Positions 51,286 to 61,063 are shown, counted from the stretch's first letter. The stretch: 64,000 nucleotides of DNA from Lustribacter sp965277075 (GCA_965277075.1 OZ255707.1:3224001-3288000), one strand, 5' to 3'. A program made the numbers and translations. Notes: a model not told the origin generated them from the letters alone.

Positions 51286-52071
51286 ATGATGAAAGTGCAA
51301 CGTCGCGCCTATACGGTCGAATCGCTTGCGAAGGGCTTGCGCATTCTAGCGCTGTTTTCCGAACGCCGCCCGCAGCTGCGGTTGACGGAGATTGTCGCGG
51401 CGCTCGACATGCCGATGCCGACCGCGTTTCGTCTTGTGGCGACGCTCGAGGGCGAAGGGTATCTGGAACGGTTACCGGACGGCGCGGTACGCCCGAGCGC
51501 GGCCGTGCTCACGCTCGGTTTTGCGGCGCTGCGCGGTCTCGATCTCGTGCAGAGTTCGGCGCTGATCTTACGCGAACTCGCCGAAACGACGAAACAAACG
51601 GTCAATCTCGGTGTCCTCTCACACGATCAGGTCGTCTACGTCGCGCGCTTGCAGAGTGATACGTCGCTCGTCACGGCGAACATCACGGTCGGCTCGACCC
51701 TTCCCGCGTTCTGCACCTCAATGGGTAAAGTGCTGCTCGCCTTCGCGGCGGACGACGACCTCGCGAGCCGTATGGACGCACGTTCGTTTGCCGGAACATG
51801 GGGTCCGCGGGCGGCCGCATCGCTCGACGCGTTGCGTCCGCAACTCGCGCGCGTGCGCGCCGCGGGCTACGCGCTGCAAGATGAAGAAGTCGCGGGCGGC
51901 TTGCGTTCGATTGCGGGCGCGGTGCGTGGCGAGGACGGACGCGTGATCGCGGCGGTGAATATCGCCGTGCCGGCAGTGATGTACAGCGTCGACGACCTCG
52001 TCGAACGCTTCCGCGCGCCGCTGCTCGCGGCGTGCGAACAGATCTCGCGACGAATGGGAGCACCCGAATGA
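51286..52071 (+). CDS. IclR-family transcriptional regulator
   Basis: A 261-residue regulator. The N-terminal winged helix (VESLAKGLRILALFSERRP, MPMPTAFRLVATLEGEGYLERLPDG) is followed by an IclR effector domain (TVNLGVLSHDQVVYVARLQS, GSTLPAFCTSMGKVLLAF). IclR proteins usually control aromatic or acid catabolism, which fits its place at the head of the catabolic cluster. Its stop overlaps the start of the CMD-family gene by four bases. It probably senses an aromatic-acid-type ligand. Confidence 0.9.
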   Translation: MMKVQRRAYTVESLAKGLRILALFSERRPQLRLTEIVAALDMPMPTAFRLVATLEGEGYLERLPDGAVRPSAAVLTLGFAALRGLDLVQSSALILRELAETTKQTVNLGVLSHDQVVYVARLQSDTSLVTANITVGSTLPAFCTSMGKVLLAFAADDDLASRMDARSFAGTWGPRAAASLDALRPQLARVRAAGYALQDEEVAGGLRSIAGAVRGEDGRVIAAVNIAVPAVMYSVDDLVERFRAPLLAACEQISRRMGAPE

Positions 52072-52661
52072 AGCACGGCCGCCTTCCCTGGTACGGACCC
52101 GCCGGCCTCGACGCCGAGCAGCGCGCGTTGTACGACCGTATCGCGGGCGGACCGCGCGCGCAAGGCCCGCAAGCGTTCCCGCTCACCGACGACGAGGGGC
52201 GCTTGAACGGACCGTTCAACGCGATGCTGGTCAGCCCGGATATCGGAACGGCGGTGCAAGAGGTCGGGGCGGCGATCCGCTACCGCAGCTCGCTTTCGGC
52301 GCGCGAACGCGAGATCGCGATTCTTGAAGTCTCCGTCGTGCGGCGCTGTGAGTTCGAATGGTACGCTCACGAACGGATCGGCCGCGCCGCCGGGCTTGCG
52401 GGCGAGGAACTGCGCGCGTTGCTGCACGCGCTGCCCGTCGTGACGTTCGACGCCCGCGAAGCGATGGTACGCATCGTCGTACGCGATTGTATCGTCGAAC
52501 GAAGCCTCTCCGATCGGGTGATGGCCGACGCGGAGCGTCTCCTCGGCACGCGCGCGCTGGTGGATTGCATCACGCTAGCCGGCTACTACGACTTGCTCTC
52601 ACTCTCGTTGACCGTCTGGCAGACGCCGCTCCCCGACGGTGCTCAAACGGTCTTCCCGTAA
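52068..52661 (+). CDS. Carboxymuconolactone-decarboxylase family protein
   Basis: A 197-residue member of the CMD/AhpD superfamily. The EIAILEVSVVRRCEFEWYAHERIGRAAGL block contains the C-EW-H triad characteristic of the family. It may act as a decarboxylase, peroxidase or thiol oxidoreductase, and a gamma-carboxymuconolactone role is one option. It overlaps the IclR gene (ATGA). The neighbours suggest a part in degrading an aromatic or hydroaromatic acid. Confidence 0.85.
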   Translation: MKHGRLPWYGPAGLDAEQRALYDRIAGGPRAQGPQAFPLTDDEGRLNGPFNAMLVSPDIGTAVQEVGAAIRYRSSLSAREREIAILEVSVVRRCEFEWYAHERIGRAAGLAGEELRALLHALPVVTFDAREAMVRIVVRDCIVERSLSDRVMADAERLLGTRALVDCITLAGYYDLLSLSLTVWQTPLPDGAQTVFP

Positions 52662-52719
52662 GGAAGCGAAGGTCGGTCCCTGACGCTCGCGAAGCACTAG
52701 AGAAAGTAAGTTTCATCAG

Positions 52720-53523
52720 GTGAAAGTTCGTGAACGTGTGACGGTATCGCTGGCGGAGAATCCGGTCGGGTCATGGTTGGGCCTCGCGGATGCGGCGGTC
52801 GTCGTCGCGGGCGTAGGTGGAATCGGCCGGGCAATCGTCGAGGGGTTCACAGCGCTCGGGGCACGGGTCGTCGCGGTCGACGGTGATGCCGGGCGCGTCG
52901 ATGATACGGCGCGATCGCTCGCGCTCGCTGAACGCGGGGGTGCCGGGTTGGTCGCAAACTTGACCGACCCTGACGCCTGTCGGCGCGTCGTCACCGACGC
53001 GCAGACGCATCTCGGGCAGATCGACGTGCTCGTCCACGCGGTCGGAATGAATAATCGCAAGCCCGTCGCCGAGTTCACCGACGACGAGTGGCGCACGATT
53101 ATGGATGTCAACCTCAACAGCGCGTTTTGGCTCGGGCAAGCCGCGGGTGCGCTGATGTGTGCAGCGCGCTACGGGCGCCAGATCTATCTGTCGTCGGTTT
53201 CCGGCTTGCTGGCACATAAGCATCACGCGCCGTACGCCGCGACCAAAGGCGGCGTCAATCAGATGATGCGCGTGATGGCGGCAGAGTGGGCGTCGCGCGG
53301 CGTGACGGTCAACGCGATCGCGCCGGGCTACATCGAAACGCCGCTCACGCGGGACTATCTCGAGCGGCCGGGCATTCGCGAAGGTCTCGAAGCGCTCGTC
53401 CCGGCCGGCCGCCTCGGCGTCGTTGACGACGTCGTCGGTCCGGTGCTCTTCCTCTCGTCCCGGCACGCGTCGTTCGTGACGGGACACGTGCTCTACGTCG
53501 ATGGAGGTCGCACGCTCGTATGA
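52720..53523 (+). CDS. Short-chain dehydrogenase/reductase
   Basis: A 267-residue SDR (GTG start at 52720; GTG at 52738 is also in frame). The cofactor motif is VVVAGVGGIGRAIVEGF, NNRKPVAEFTDDEW precedes the catalytic Ser in YLSSVSGLLAH, and YAATKGG has the Tyr and Lys. It oxidises or reduces a hydroxyl/ketone in the pathway controlled by the IclR gene. Its last four bases overlap the next SDR. Confidence 0.88.
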   Translation: MKVRERVTVSLAENPVGSWLGLADAAVVVAGVGGIGRAIVEGFTALGARVVAVDGDAGRVDDTARSLALAERGGAGLVANLTDPDACRRVVTDAQTHLGQIDVLVHAVGMNNRKPVAEFTDDEWRTIMDVNLNSAFWLGQAAGALMCAARYGRQIYLSSVSGLLAHKHHAPYAATKGGVNQMMRVMAAEWASRGVTVNAIAPGYIETPLTRDYLERPGIREGLEALVPAGRLGVVDDVVGPVLFLSSRHASFVTGHVLYVDGGRTLV

Positions 53524-54326
53524 ACGCGGCGCAAACGAACGCGCGTCTCTCGCGCGTCTTTCCGCGCTTCGAGGGCAGGTGGGTGATGGTCACCGGCGCC
53601 GGTACCGGTTTCGGCGCGACGCTCGCGCTGCGTGCCGCCGCCGAAGGCGCGAACGTGATCGTCCACTACAATACCTCGGAAGCCGGCGCGCAACGCACCG
53701 CCGCCGCCGTTCGCGAACTCGGCCGAGAAGCGCTCGTGTATCGAGCCGACATCAAACACTGGACCGACATCAAGACGATGATCGCCGGCGCGTGGAACGC
53801 GACCGGCGGCATCGACGTTCTGATGAACAACGTCGGCGACATCGCGACCGATCAAGAATCGTGGCGCGACATCGACGAGGCGATCATCGACCGCGTTCTC
53901 GCCGTCGACATCAAGGGCACGCTTTTGATGATTCACGAGGTGGGAACGCGAATGCTCGAGCGCGGTCACGGCAATATCGTGAACATCGCTTCGACGGTCG
54001 TCGTGCGTGGAAGCCCGCGCGCACCGCAGTATGCCGCCGGAAAATACGGCATCATCGGTCTGACGAAGTCGTATGCCTACGCGTTTGCGCCGACCGTGCG
54101 CGTCAATGCCTTCGGCCCGGGATTCATGGAAACCGAAGCGATCCTTACACGCAGCGACTGGAACAACGGGCGCAAGGAACGCGTGCTCGCGCAAACGCCG
54201 ATGGGGCGTGTCCCCGCACCCGAAGAGCTCGCGGCCGCGGCACTCTTTCTCGCCACCGACGATGCCGCACACATGACCGGCAACTTCATCATGTGCGACG
54301 GTGGCTACAGCATGATCGGAGCATAG
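53520..54326 (+). CDS. Short-chain dehydrogenase/reductase
   Basis: A 268-residue SDR overlapping the previous one (ATGA). Cofactor loop MVTGAGTGFGATLALRAA, NNVGDIAT structural motif, the catalytic Ser in NIASTVVVRG and Tyr/Lys in YAAGKYG. The two SDRs differ in sequence and likely act on successive intermediates. A repeat element follows its stop. Confidence 0.88.
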   Translation: MNAAQTNARLSRVFPRFEGRWVMVTGAGTGFGATLALRAAAEGANVIVHYNTSEAGAQRTAAAVRELGREALVYRADIKHWTDIKTMIAGAWNATGGIDVLMNNVGDIATDQESWRDIDEAIIDRVLAVDIKGTLLMIHEVGTRMLERGHGNIVNIASTVVVRGSPRAPQYAAGKYGIIGLTKSYAYAFAPTVRVNAFGPGFMETEAILTRSDWNNGRKERVLAQTPMGRVPAPEELAAAALFLATDDAAHMTGNFIMCDGGYSMIGA

Positions 54327-54391
54327 GTGCGTTCCTCGACTCCTCGGAGCTTCGCTCCGTTTCGCTGCGGTACGCACGAAGGTGCGTTCCT
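54326..54391. repeat. Hairpin element flanked by 11-bp direct repeats
   Basis: GGTGCGTTCCT occurs at 54326-54336 and again at 54381-54391. Between them lies the hairpin CGGAGC-TTC-GCTCCG (54345-54359), and GTGCGT pairs with ACGCAC. The element fills the gap between the second SDR and the FAH gene. It may be a small repeat-derived insertion or a transcription-attenuating structure. Confidence 0.55.
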
Positions 54392-54414
54392 TATTCAATA
54401 ATTGGGGAAAGTGT

Positions 54415-55284
54415 ATGAAGCTGGTTACTTTTAATGAAGGCCGGGTGGGCCGGCTGGTGGGCAACGAGATCGAAGAGCTTGATGCTGCGTCGATGCGCGA
54501 GTACTTCGAGAGGGGCGAGACGGCGCGGCCGACCGGGAAGACGTTCGCGCTCGATGACGTGCGCTTGCGCGCGCCGATCGTACCGAAGAAGTTTTTCCAT
54601 ACGGCCGGAAATTATCAAGAGCATCACGAGGAATCCAAACGCGTCGGCTGGTCGCATCCGGTCGCGCCGTGGATCGTGTTCTTCCAAAACGTCGACGCGA
54701 TCATCGGCCCGGATGACGCGATCGTGTATCCGGAACATCTGACGAACGAGCTCGACTACGAGCTCGAACTCGCGGTCGTGATCAAGAAAGCCGGCAAACA
54801 CTTCACGAAAGAGGATGCGCACGAGTATATCGGCGGTTACATCGTGTTCAACGACATCACGGCGCGCGATATCCAGCGACGGGAGATGCGTTCGGGTGTG
54901 TTCACGTTCTGTAAAGCGATCGATACGTTCGTGCCGATCGGGCCGTGGATCGTCACGCCCGACGAGGTTCCCGATCCGCACAACCTCAACGTCGAACTAC
55001 GCGTCAACGGGCAGAAGCGCCAGGTTTCCAATACCGGCAACATGTCGTATTCGATCGAAGAGATCGTCGCGCACTATTCACCCCTCGGTTACAGCGCGGG
55101 CGACATTCTCTCGACCGGCACGGTTTCCGGCGTCGCCGGTTTCAGCCCGGATGCCGCATCGCTCTACATGAAGCCCGGCGACGTGGTCGAAGCGGAGATC
55201 GAGCGTGTCGGCATTTTGCGCAACCGCATCGTCTCGTGGCAAGAGGCGCACGGGACGCCTGCACCCGCGAAAGTGGAATGGTAG
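54415..55284 (+). CDS. Fumarylacetoacetate-hydrolase family protein
   Basis: A 289-residue enzyme with GGGGAAAG upstream of its ATG. The FAH metal site is visible: TNELDYELELAVVI with two glutamates and GYIVFNDITARDIQRRE with the Asp. Members cleave C-C bonds of 2-oxo acids or hydrate diketo compounds. It could end a meta-cleavage-like pathway that starts with the two SDRs. Ends one base before the GTG of the substrate-binding protein gene. Confidence 0.92.
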   Translation: MKLVTFNEGRVGRLVGNEIEELDAASMREYFERGETARPTGKTFALDDVRLRAPIVPKKFFHTAGNYQEHHEESKRVGWSHPVAPWIVFFQNVDAIIGPDDAIVYPEHLTNELDYELELAVVIKKAGKHFTKEDAHEYIGGYIVFNDITARDIQRREMRSGVFTFCKAIDTFVPIGPWIVTPDEVPDPHNLNVELRVNGQKRQVSNTGNMSYSIEEIVAHYSPLGYSAGDILSTGTVSGVAGFSPDAASLYMKPGDVVEAEIERVGILRNRIVSWQEAHGTPAPAKVEW

Positions 55285-55285
55285 C

Positions 55286-56461
55286 GTGCGCTCCATTGCA
55301 GCGGTAACGCTGCTCGTGTTGGCATCGTCCGTCGCCGGCCCGGCGGGTGCGGCCGTCGCCGGTGCGCCCGTTGAGATCAATGCGATGGTGCCGTTGACCG
55401 GGTCGGGCGCGTTCATCGGGACCGCCTCCAAAAAGGACATGGAGCTCATCGAGGCGCTCGTGAACGGCACCGGCGGTATTAAGGGCCGGCCGCTCAAGTT
55501 CGTGATCGCGGACGATCAAGCGAACCCGCAGACCGCCGTCCAACTGACGAACGATCTCGTCGCCAGAAAGGTGCCGGTCATTCTCGGCGGTGTGCTCGCG
55601 AATACGTGCCGCGCGATGTCGCCGCTCGTCGCGAAGAGCGGCCCGATGCACTACTGTCTCTCGCCCGGACTCCATCCGGTGCGCGGCAGTTACACCTTTT
55701 CGGCGAGCGTCGGAACGCTTGACGACGCGATCGGCACGGTCCGTTTCTTCCGCCAAAAGGGTTGGACGAAGGTTGCAATCGTGACGACGACCGATGCGAT
55801 CGGTCAGGAACTCGACCGTTCCTACGCGGCGGCACTCGCGTTGCCCGAGAACCGCTCGATGCAAGTCGTCGCAACCGAACATTTCAATCCGACCGATATC
55901 AGCGTTGCGGCCCAGGTCGCGCGCATCAAGAACTCGAGCGCCCAGGCCGTGCTGACGTGGGTGACGGGCACGCCGTTCGGTACGTTATTGCGCGGTCTGC
56001 ACGACGGCGGCGTCGACCTGCCGGTGAGCTCGTCGACCGGCAACATGAGCTTCACGCAGATGGCGCAGTACGCCAGCTTCGTGCCGAAGGAGCTCTACTT
56101 CGCCGGGCTGCGCTCGATCTCGCGCGAGGGCACGTTGCCGGGTCCCGTCAAAGACGCGCAAGATGCGTACTTCGGTGCGTTCAAGTCGGCCGGCGTCCGG
56201 CCCGACGTGCTCAATGCGATCGGCTGGGATCCGATCATGATCGTCGTCGACGCGTATCGTCACATCGGTCCCGGCGCCACCGCCGATCAGCTCAAAGCCT
56301 ATGTTGACAACCTGCACGGCTACGCCGGTACGTCGGGCGTCTACGATTTCGGCGACGCGGAACAGCGCGGCCTGACCATTACCGCGCTGGTCGTTGATAA
56401 ATGGGATCCGATCAAAAACGACTTCGTCCCCGCGAGCCGCCCCGGCGGCTACCTCAAATGA
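55286..56461 (+). CDS. Periplasmic ABC substrate-binding protein (LivK/type I fold)
   Basis: A 391-residue exported protein (GTG start one base after the FAH stop; signal peptide ending near AAVAG). The mature part has the branched-chain-amino-acid-binding fold (VEINAMVPLTGSGAFIGT, LKFVIADDQANPQTAVQLTNDL). Such proteins bind aromatic or hydrophobic compounds as well as amino acids. No LivHMGF genes are adjacent, so it may use another permease or act as a sensor. Its 3' end overlaps the MBL gene (ATGA). Confidence 0.88.
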   Translation: MRSIAAVTLLVLASSVAGPAGAAVAGAPVEINAMVPLTGSGAFIGTASKKDMELIEALVNGTGGIKGRPLKFVIADDQANPQTAVQLTNDLVARKVPVILGGVLANTCRAMSPLVAKSGPMHYCLSPGLHPVRGSYTFSASVGTLDDAIGTVRFFRQKGWTKVAIVTTTDAIGQELDRSYAAALALPENRSMQVVATEHFNPTDISVAAQVARIKNSSAQAVLTWVTGTPFGTLLRGLHDGGVDLPVSSSTGNMSFTQMAQYASFVPKELYFAGLRSISREGTLPGPVKDAQDAYFGAFKSAGVRPDVLNAIGWDPIMIVVDAYRHIGPGATADQLKAYVDNLHGYAGTSGVYDFGDAEQRGLTITALVVDKWDPIKNDFVPASRPGGYLK

Positions 56462-57462
56462 GCCGGTCGACGAACGTCGCGGTCGGGCTCGCGGTCGCGT
56501 TGTGCGTGCTGCCGCTCGCCGCGTCCGAACGCGCAAGTGCTCAGATGCCGGCTGCCGCACTATCCGCGAACACGATCGTCACGCTCGGCACAACGGCCGG
56601 TCCGATGCCGCGGAAAGGTCACGCGCAAGCAGCGAACCTGCTCGTCGTGAACGGCACGCTGTATCTCATCGACGCGGGCGATAACGTGACGCGGCGAATC
56701 GTGCAATCCGGCTACGATTTTCGGAAAGTCAGCAAGATCTTCATCACGCACGATCACAGCGATCACACCCTCGGCCTCCCGGCGTTGCTCGTCGATCAGT
56801 GGGAATACAATCGGCGCGAACCGGTCGACATCTACGGGCCGCCGGGAACCAACGCGGTCGTGCAAGGCGCGCTGGATTTCGCAAGCGTGAACGCCGACAT
56901 TCGTTACTCCGAAGGCAAGACGACGCCGATGAATTCAATCTTCCACGGTCACGACGTTCCGCCGGGACCAGTGTATAGCGACGCCAACGTCACCGTTACC
57001 GCGGTAGAAAACACACATTTCAATTTCAAGCCGGGTTCGCCCGCCTTCGGAAAATACAAATCGTTTTCGTACCGCTTCCAAACGCCGAAGGGTGTCGTCG
57101 TGTTTACCGGCGACACCGGCGTGAGCGACGCTGTGACGACGCTGGCCAAAGGCGCCGATGTTCTTGTGTCCGAGGTTCTTTCGGTCGACGATCTCATTAC
57201 GCTCTACAAGTCGAACGGGGTGTGGCAGGCCAAGACGGCTGAGGAGCAAGTCGGTTTCGTGCGCCACCTCAAAGAAGAGCACCTAACGCCGCAAGACGTC
57301 GGAACGATGGCGAGTAAGGCCGCCGTAAAGACCGTCATCCTTACGCACATGGGTCAGACGCTCGATCCCAATGATACCTACGCCCGATATGCCGACGAAG
57401 TCCACCGTTACTACCACGGCAACGTGTTGATCGCGAGCGACTTGAAGACGTTTCCGTTATAA
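56458..57462 (+). CDS. Exported metallo-beta-lactamase-fold hydrolase
   Basis: A 334-residue MBL-fold protein with a signal peptide ending near RASA. The metal motif HxHxDH is THDHSDHTLGLP, followed by later His and Asp ligands (VENTHFNF, FTGDTGVSDA, ILTHMGQ). The length and layout match secreted MBL hydrolases (for example ribonuclease Z-like or lactonase-like). The substrate is unknown. Coupled to the substrate-binding protein gene, so both act in the periplasm. Confidence 0.88.
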   Translation: MSRSTNVAVGLAVALCVLPLAASERASAQMPAAALSANTIVTLGTTAGPMPRKGHAQAANLLVVNGTLYLIDAGDNVTRRIVQSGYDFRKVSKIFITHDHSDHTLGLPALLVDQWEYNRREPVDIYGPPGTNAVVQGALDFASVNADIRYSEGKTTPMNSIFHGHDVPPGPVYSDANVTVTAVENTHFNFKPGSPAFGKYKSFSYRFQTPKGVVVFTGDTGVSDAVTTLAKGADVLVSEVLSVDDLITLYKSNGVWQAKTAEEQVGFVRHLKEEHLTPQDVGTMASKAAVKTVILTHMGQTLDPNDTYARYADEVHRYYHGNVLIASDLKTFPL

Positions 57463-57543
57463 GTCGCCCTCTCCGTAAGAGGAAAGCCGAAGAACCCTTC
57501 TGTACTGTTGGCGTTCCGGCGAATCGAAAAAAGGAGCCAAAGC

Positions 57544-59190
57544 ATGCTAGCACCCGAACAAACCGGGACAGCGCCGCCGCGCGCATATCCGGATCTTCGC
57601 GAGCACATCGATGCGCTCGATCGTGCCGGCCTGCTCATTCGCGTCGATCGCCCGATCAACAAAGATACGGAAATGCACCCGCTCGTGCGTTGGCAATTCC
57701 GGGGCGGCATCGCGGAGAGCGATCGCAAAGCGTTTCTGTTCACGAACGTCACGGATAGCAAAGGCCGCACCTACGATATTCCGGTGCTCGTCGGCGGTAT
57801 TGCCGCGAACGAAGAGATTTATCGCATCGGGATGGGCGTTGCGAACGTCAGCGAGATCGACGCGACGTGGCGCAAGGCGATGGCGAATCCGATCAAGCCG
57901 AAGATCGTCGAGAGCGCGCCGTGTCAAGAAATCGTTTACACCGGTGACGAGCTGCTCGAGCCGGGCAAAGGGCTCGACGGCCTACCGGTGCCGATTTCAA
58001 CGCCCGGTTGGGACAACGGTCCGTATACGACGCTCTCGCAGTACATCACGCGCGATCCCGATACGGGCATACAAAATCTCGGCAACTATCGCGGACAGGT
58101 CAAATCGCCGGTTCGCCTCGGCATGAACCCGTCGCTCGAACTTCGCCCCGGAATCTACGTGCATTGGGAAAAATATCGGGCGCGTGGCGAACGAATGCCC
58201 GCGGCTGTTATTCTCGGCTGCCCGCCCAGCGTCGCGTTCACGTCGGCACAAAAGGTGCCGGAGCGCTTGGACGAGTTCGACGTCGCCGGCGGCCTCGTCG
58301 GTTCGCCGATCAACATCGTGAAAGCCAAAACCGTCGATCTCTACGTGCCGGCCGAAGCCGAGATCGTGATCGAGGGCTACATCTCGACGAAGGATCTCGA
58401 ACCCGAGGCGCCGTTCGGCGAGTCGCACGGCCACGTGAATCTGCAAGAGTACAACGCGTACATGGACGTTACCGCGATCACGCGCAAGCGGCATCCGGTC
58501 CTCACCTCGATCATCTCACAAGTCACGCCGAGCGAATCGAGCGTGATGAAGCGGGTCGCGATGGAGCCGATGTTCACCTCACACCTGCGCGACGTCCTCG
58601 GCATCAAGAGCGTCCTGAAAGTCTCGATGCACGAACCGCTGACGAATCTGCGTAAGTGGATCATCGTCACGATGGCCGCCGATACGATGGAATCGGAAGT
58701 TTGGCGTGCGCTTTACGGCGCAACGTCGCTGCACGCGGCCGCCGGTAAATACTGCGTCGCCGTCGATGAAGACATCGATCCGCGCAACGCCGACATGTTG
58801 TTGTGGGCGATGGCCTATCGCGCCAATCCCGTGCTCGATATGCAGATCATCGACCATAAGAACCAAGGGCACGGCCCACGCAGCAAGCGCAACAACGGAC
58901 AGGATTCATCGCTGCTCGTCAATGCGATGCTCAAGGAAAAATTTCCGCCGATCTCGTTGCCGAAGCGCGAGTACATGGAGAACGCGAAAAAGATCTGGGA
59001 AGAGCTCGGACTGCCGCCGCTGCGGCCGCAGACGCCGTGGTACGGTTATTCACTCGGCGAGTGGTCGCCCGAGTTCGACGATGCGGCGCAACAAGCGGTC
59101 AACGGCGATTACGCGATCTACGGTGAGACGCTGATCGCGCGCCGCCGCAGCGACGTCGGGATGAACACCGAAATTCGCGATGTCGAGTAA
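57544..59190 (+). CDS. UbiD-family prenyl-FMN-dependent decarboxylase
   Basis: A 548-residue UbiD-family enzyme with an AAAAAAGGAG site seven bases before its ATG. The conserved segments are visible: TGIQNLGNYRGQVKSPVRLG (region of the prFMN/Arg contact) and EPEAPFGESHGHVNLQEYN (catalytic Glu). It decarboxylates (or carboxylates) aromatic or alpha,beta-unsaturated acids. The matching prenyltransferase UbiX is not in this window. It overlaps the next gene by 11 bases and is the core of the catabolic cluster. Confidence 0.93.
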   Translation: MLAPEQTGTAPPRAYPDLREHIDALDRAGLLIRVDRPINKDTEMHPLVRWQFRGGIAESDRKAFLFTNVTDSKGRTYDIPVLVGGIAANEEIYRIGMGVANVSEIDATWRKAMANPIKPKIVESAPCQEIVYTGDELLEPGKGLDGLPVPISTPGWDNGPYTTLSQYITRDPDTGIQNLGNYRGQVKSPVRLGMNPSLELRPGIYVHWEKYRARGERMPAAVILGCPPSVAFTSAQKVPERLDEFDVAGGLVGSPINIVKAKTVDLYVPAEAEIVIEGYISTKDLEPEAPFGESHGHVNLQEYNAYMDVTAITRKRHPVLTSIISQVTPSESSVMKRVAMEPMFTSHLRDVLGIKSVLKVSMHEPLTNLRKWIIVTMAADTMESEVWRALYGATSLHAAAGKYCVAVDEDIDPRNADMLLWAMAYRANPVLDMQIIDHKNQGHGPRSKRNNGQDSSLLVNAMLKEKFPPISLPKREYMENAKKIWEELGLPPLRPQTPWYGYSLGEWSPEFDDAAQQAVNGDYAIYGETLIARRRSDVGMNTEIRDVE

Positions 59191-60244
59191 GTCCGCACGC
59201 TCGCGTGCCGCGTTCATCGCAAGCACGGCTGCAGGCGTGTCGGCCGCCGCGCTCTTTCCGAATATCGCGCGCGCGCAAACGCAAACCGTGAAGGTCGGCG
59301 TGCTGCGCATCATGAGCGACGCGCCGTTCTATGTCGCCGATAAGAAAGGCTTTTGGAAAGACGAAGGGCTGCAAACCGAGTTCCAGGTTTTCGGCTCGTC
59401 CAACGACATGGTCGTTCCGCTCTCCCAAGGTGCGCTCGATGCCGGCGGCGGGACGCCTGCGGCCGGCCTCTACAACGGCGTTGCGCGCGGTTTGACGTCG
59501 CGGCTCGTTGCCGACCGTGGAACCGATGCGCCGGGCTACGGCTTCGACGCGTTGCTCGTCCGCAGCGACCTCTTCAAAAGCGGCAAGATCAAGACGGCCA
59601 AAGACCTCAAAGGTGCGTCGATCGCGGGCAACGAGCCGGGCAGCGGTTCGAGCGCAGCGCTCTTCTTTCTCTTACAGAAGTACGGGCTGACGTGGGACGA
59701 CGTTCATCGCCAGGGGTTGTCGTTTCCGTTGCATGTCGAAGCGTTGGCCAACGGTAAAGTCGACGCTTCGTACACGGCCGAACCGTTTGTGACGCTCGCG
59801 GTGAAAGCGGGGTCCGCGGTCAAGCTCCTCGGTGGTGACCGGTGGTATCCCGATCAGCAGCTCTCGGCGCTGCTCTACAGCGGCAGCTTTATCAAAAACG
59901 CGGAGGTCGCGCGGCGCTTCATGCGCGGTTATCTTCGCGCCGTACGCTACTATCACGGCGCGCTGAAGAACGGCGGCTTCAATGGTCCCAACGGCGCCGA
60001 GATCATCGGCTTGCTCAATACGGAGATGCCGCAGAAGGACCCGTCGATCTATCACGAAGCAACGCCGGCGTACATCGATGCCGACGCAAAGCTCTCGCTC
60101 GCGTCGATGAAGCGCGACCTCGACTACTTCCGCTCGCAGCAGTTGATCGAGAGCTCGACGGTCGGCGTGAACGAAATCGTCGACACGTCGTTCCTCGACC
60201 GCGCCGTCCACGAACTTGGACCGTACAAGGGTCCGCACGCGTAG
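59180..60244 (+). CDS. ABC substrate-binding protein (NMT1/SsuA type)
   Basis: A 354-residue exported protein overlapping the UbiD gene by 11 bases. Signal peptide ends at IARAQT. The mature protein shows the NMT1/SsuA fold: VGVLRIMSDAPFYVADKKGFWKDEGL, YTAEPFVTLAVKAGS. It delivers a small organic molecule to the ATPase and permease that follow, forming the classical substrate-binding, ATPase, permease order. The ligand is likely the compound handled by the UbiD cluster. Confidence 0.9.
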   Translation: MSSKSARSRAAFIASTAAGVSAAALFPNIARAQTQTVKVGVLRIMSDAPFYVADKKGFWKDEGLQTEFQVFGSSNDMVVPLSQGALDAGGGTPAAGLYNGVARGLTSRLVADRGTDAPGYGFDALLVRSDLFKSGKIKTAKDLKGASIAGNEPGSGSSAALFFLLQKYGLTWDDVHRQGLSFPLHVEALANGKVDASYTAEPFVTLAVKAGSAVKLLGGDRWYPDQQLSALLYSGSFIKNAEVARRFMRGYLRAVRYYHGALKNGGFNGPNGAEIIGLLNTEMPQKDPSIYHEATPAYIDADAKLSLASMKRDLDYFRSQQLIESSTVGVNEIVDTSFLDRAVHELGPYKGPHA

Positions 60245-60253
60245 CGTGGTTCG

Positions 60254-61063
60254 ATGATCGAGTCGCCGGCGGCGAAGCTGCGATTTGCCGGTATCGCGAA
60301 ATCGTTCGTGACGAAGGGCGGCGCGTTCACGGCGGTCGAGGACATCACGCTCGACATCGCCGCGGGGACGTTCTTCGTGATCGTCGGGCCAAGCGGCTGC
60401 GGAAAAACGACGTTGCTGCGCATGGCAGCGGGCCTCGAGACACCGACCGGGGGCACGATCACGATCGCGCGTAGCGGAAGCGACGTCCCGGCCAACGCGA
60501 TGGTCTTTCAGGGTGACTCCATCTTCCCGTGGATGACCGTCTTCGACAATGCCGCGTATGGGCTGCGCATGCGCGGCGTCGCCAAAGCGCAAGTCGACGA
60601 GGTCGTCGGCCGCTACCTCTCACGCACCGGGCTGACGCGGTTCGCGAAATCCTATCCGCATCAGCTCTCGGGCGGCATGAAACAGCGTGTCTCGATCGCG
60701 CGCGCGTTTGCCAACGATTCGGACGTGCTGCTGATGGACGAGCCGTTCTCGGCGCTCGACGAACAAAACAAGACGTTGTTGCAAGAAGAGTTGCTGCGCA
60801 TTTGGGACGAGACGAAAAAGACGGTGCTCTTCATCACGCACTCGGTCGACGAAGCCGTCATTCTCGGGGATAAAATCATGGTGATGACGGCGCAACCGGG
60901 CCGTGCGAAAGCGATCATCGACGTGCCGTTCGCGCGGCCGCGCAACGTGCTCGAACTGCGTGCGACTCCTAAATACGGCGAACTCGTATACAGTATTTGG
61001 GCGCAGCTGCGCGATGAGGTGCTTCAGGCGAAGGAAGCCGAACTGGAGCGACACCGCTCGTGA
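60254..61063 (+). CDS. ABC transporter ATP-binding protein (SsuB/TauB type)
   Basis: A 269-residue ATPase. Walker A FVIVGPSGCGKTTLLRMAAG, signature LSGGMKQRVSIARA, Walker B VLLMDEPFSALD and a switch His in VLFITHSVDEAV. It energises the import system of the preceding binding protein and following permease. It ends with a four-base overlap with the permease gene. Family position favours sulfonate/taurine/nitrate-type importers, but the substrate here is set by the binding protein. Confidence 0.94.
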   Translation: MIESPAAKLRFAGIAKSFVTKGGAFTAVEDITLDIAAGTFFVIVGPSGCGKTTLLRMAAGLETPTGGTITIARSGSDVPANAMVFQGDSIFPWMTVFDNAAYGLRMRGVAKAQVDEVVGRYLSRTGLTRFAKSYPHQLSGGMKQRVSIARAFANDSDVLLMDEPFSALDEQNKTLLQEELLRIWDETKKTVLFITHSVDEAVILGDKIMVMTAQPGRAKAIIDVPFARPRNVLELRATPKYGELVYSIWAQLRDEVLQAKEAELERHRS

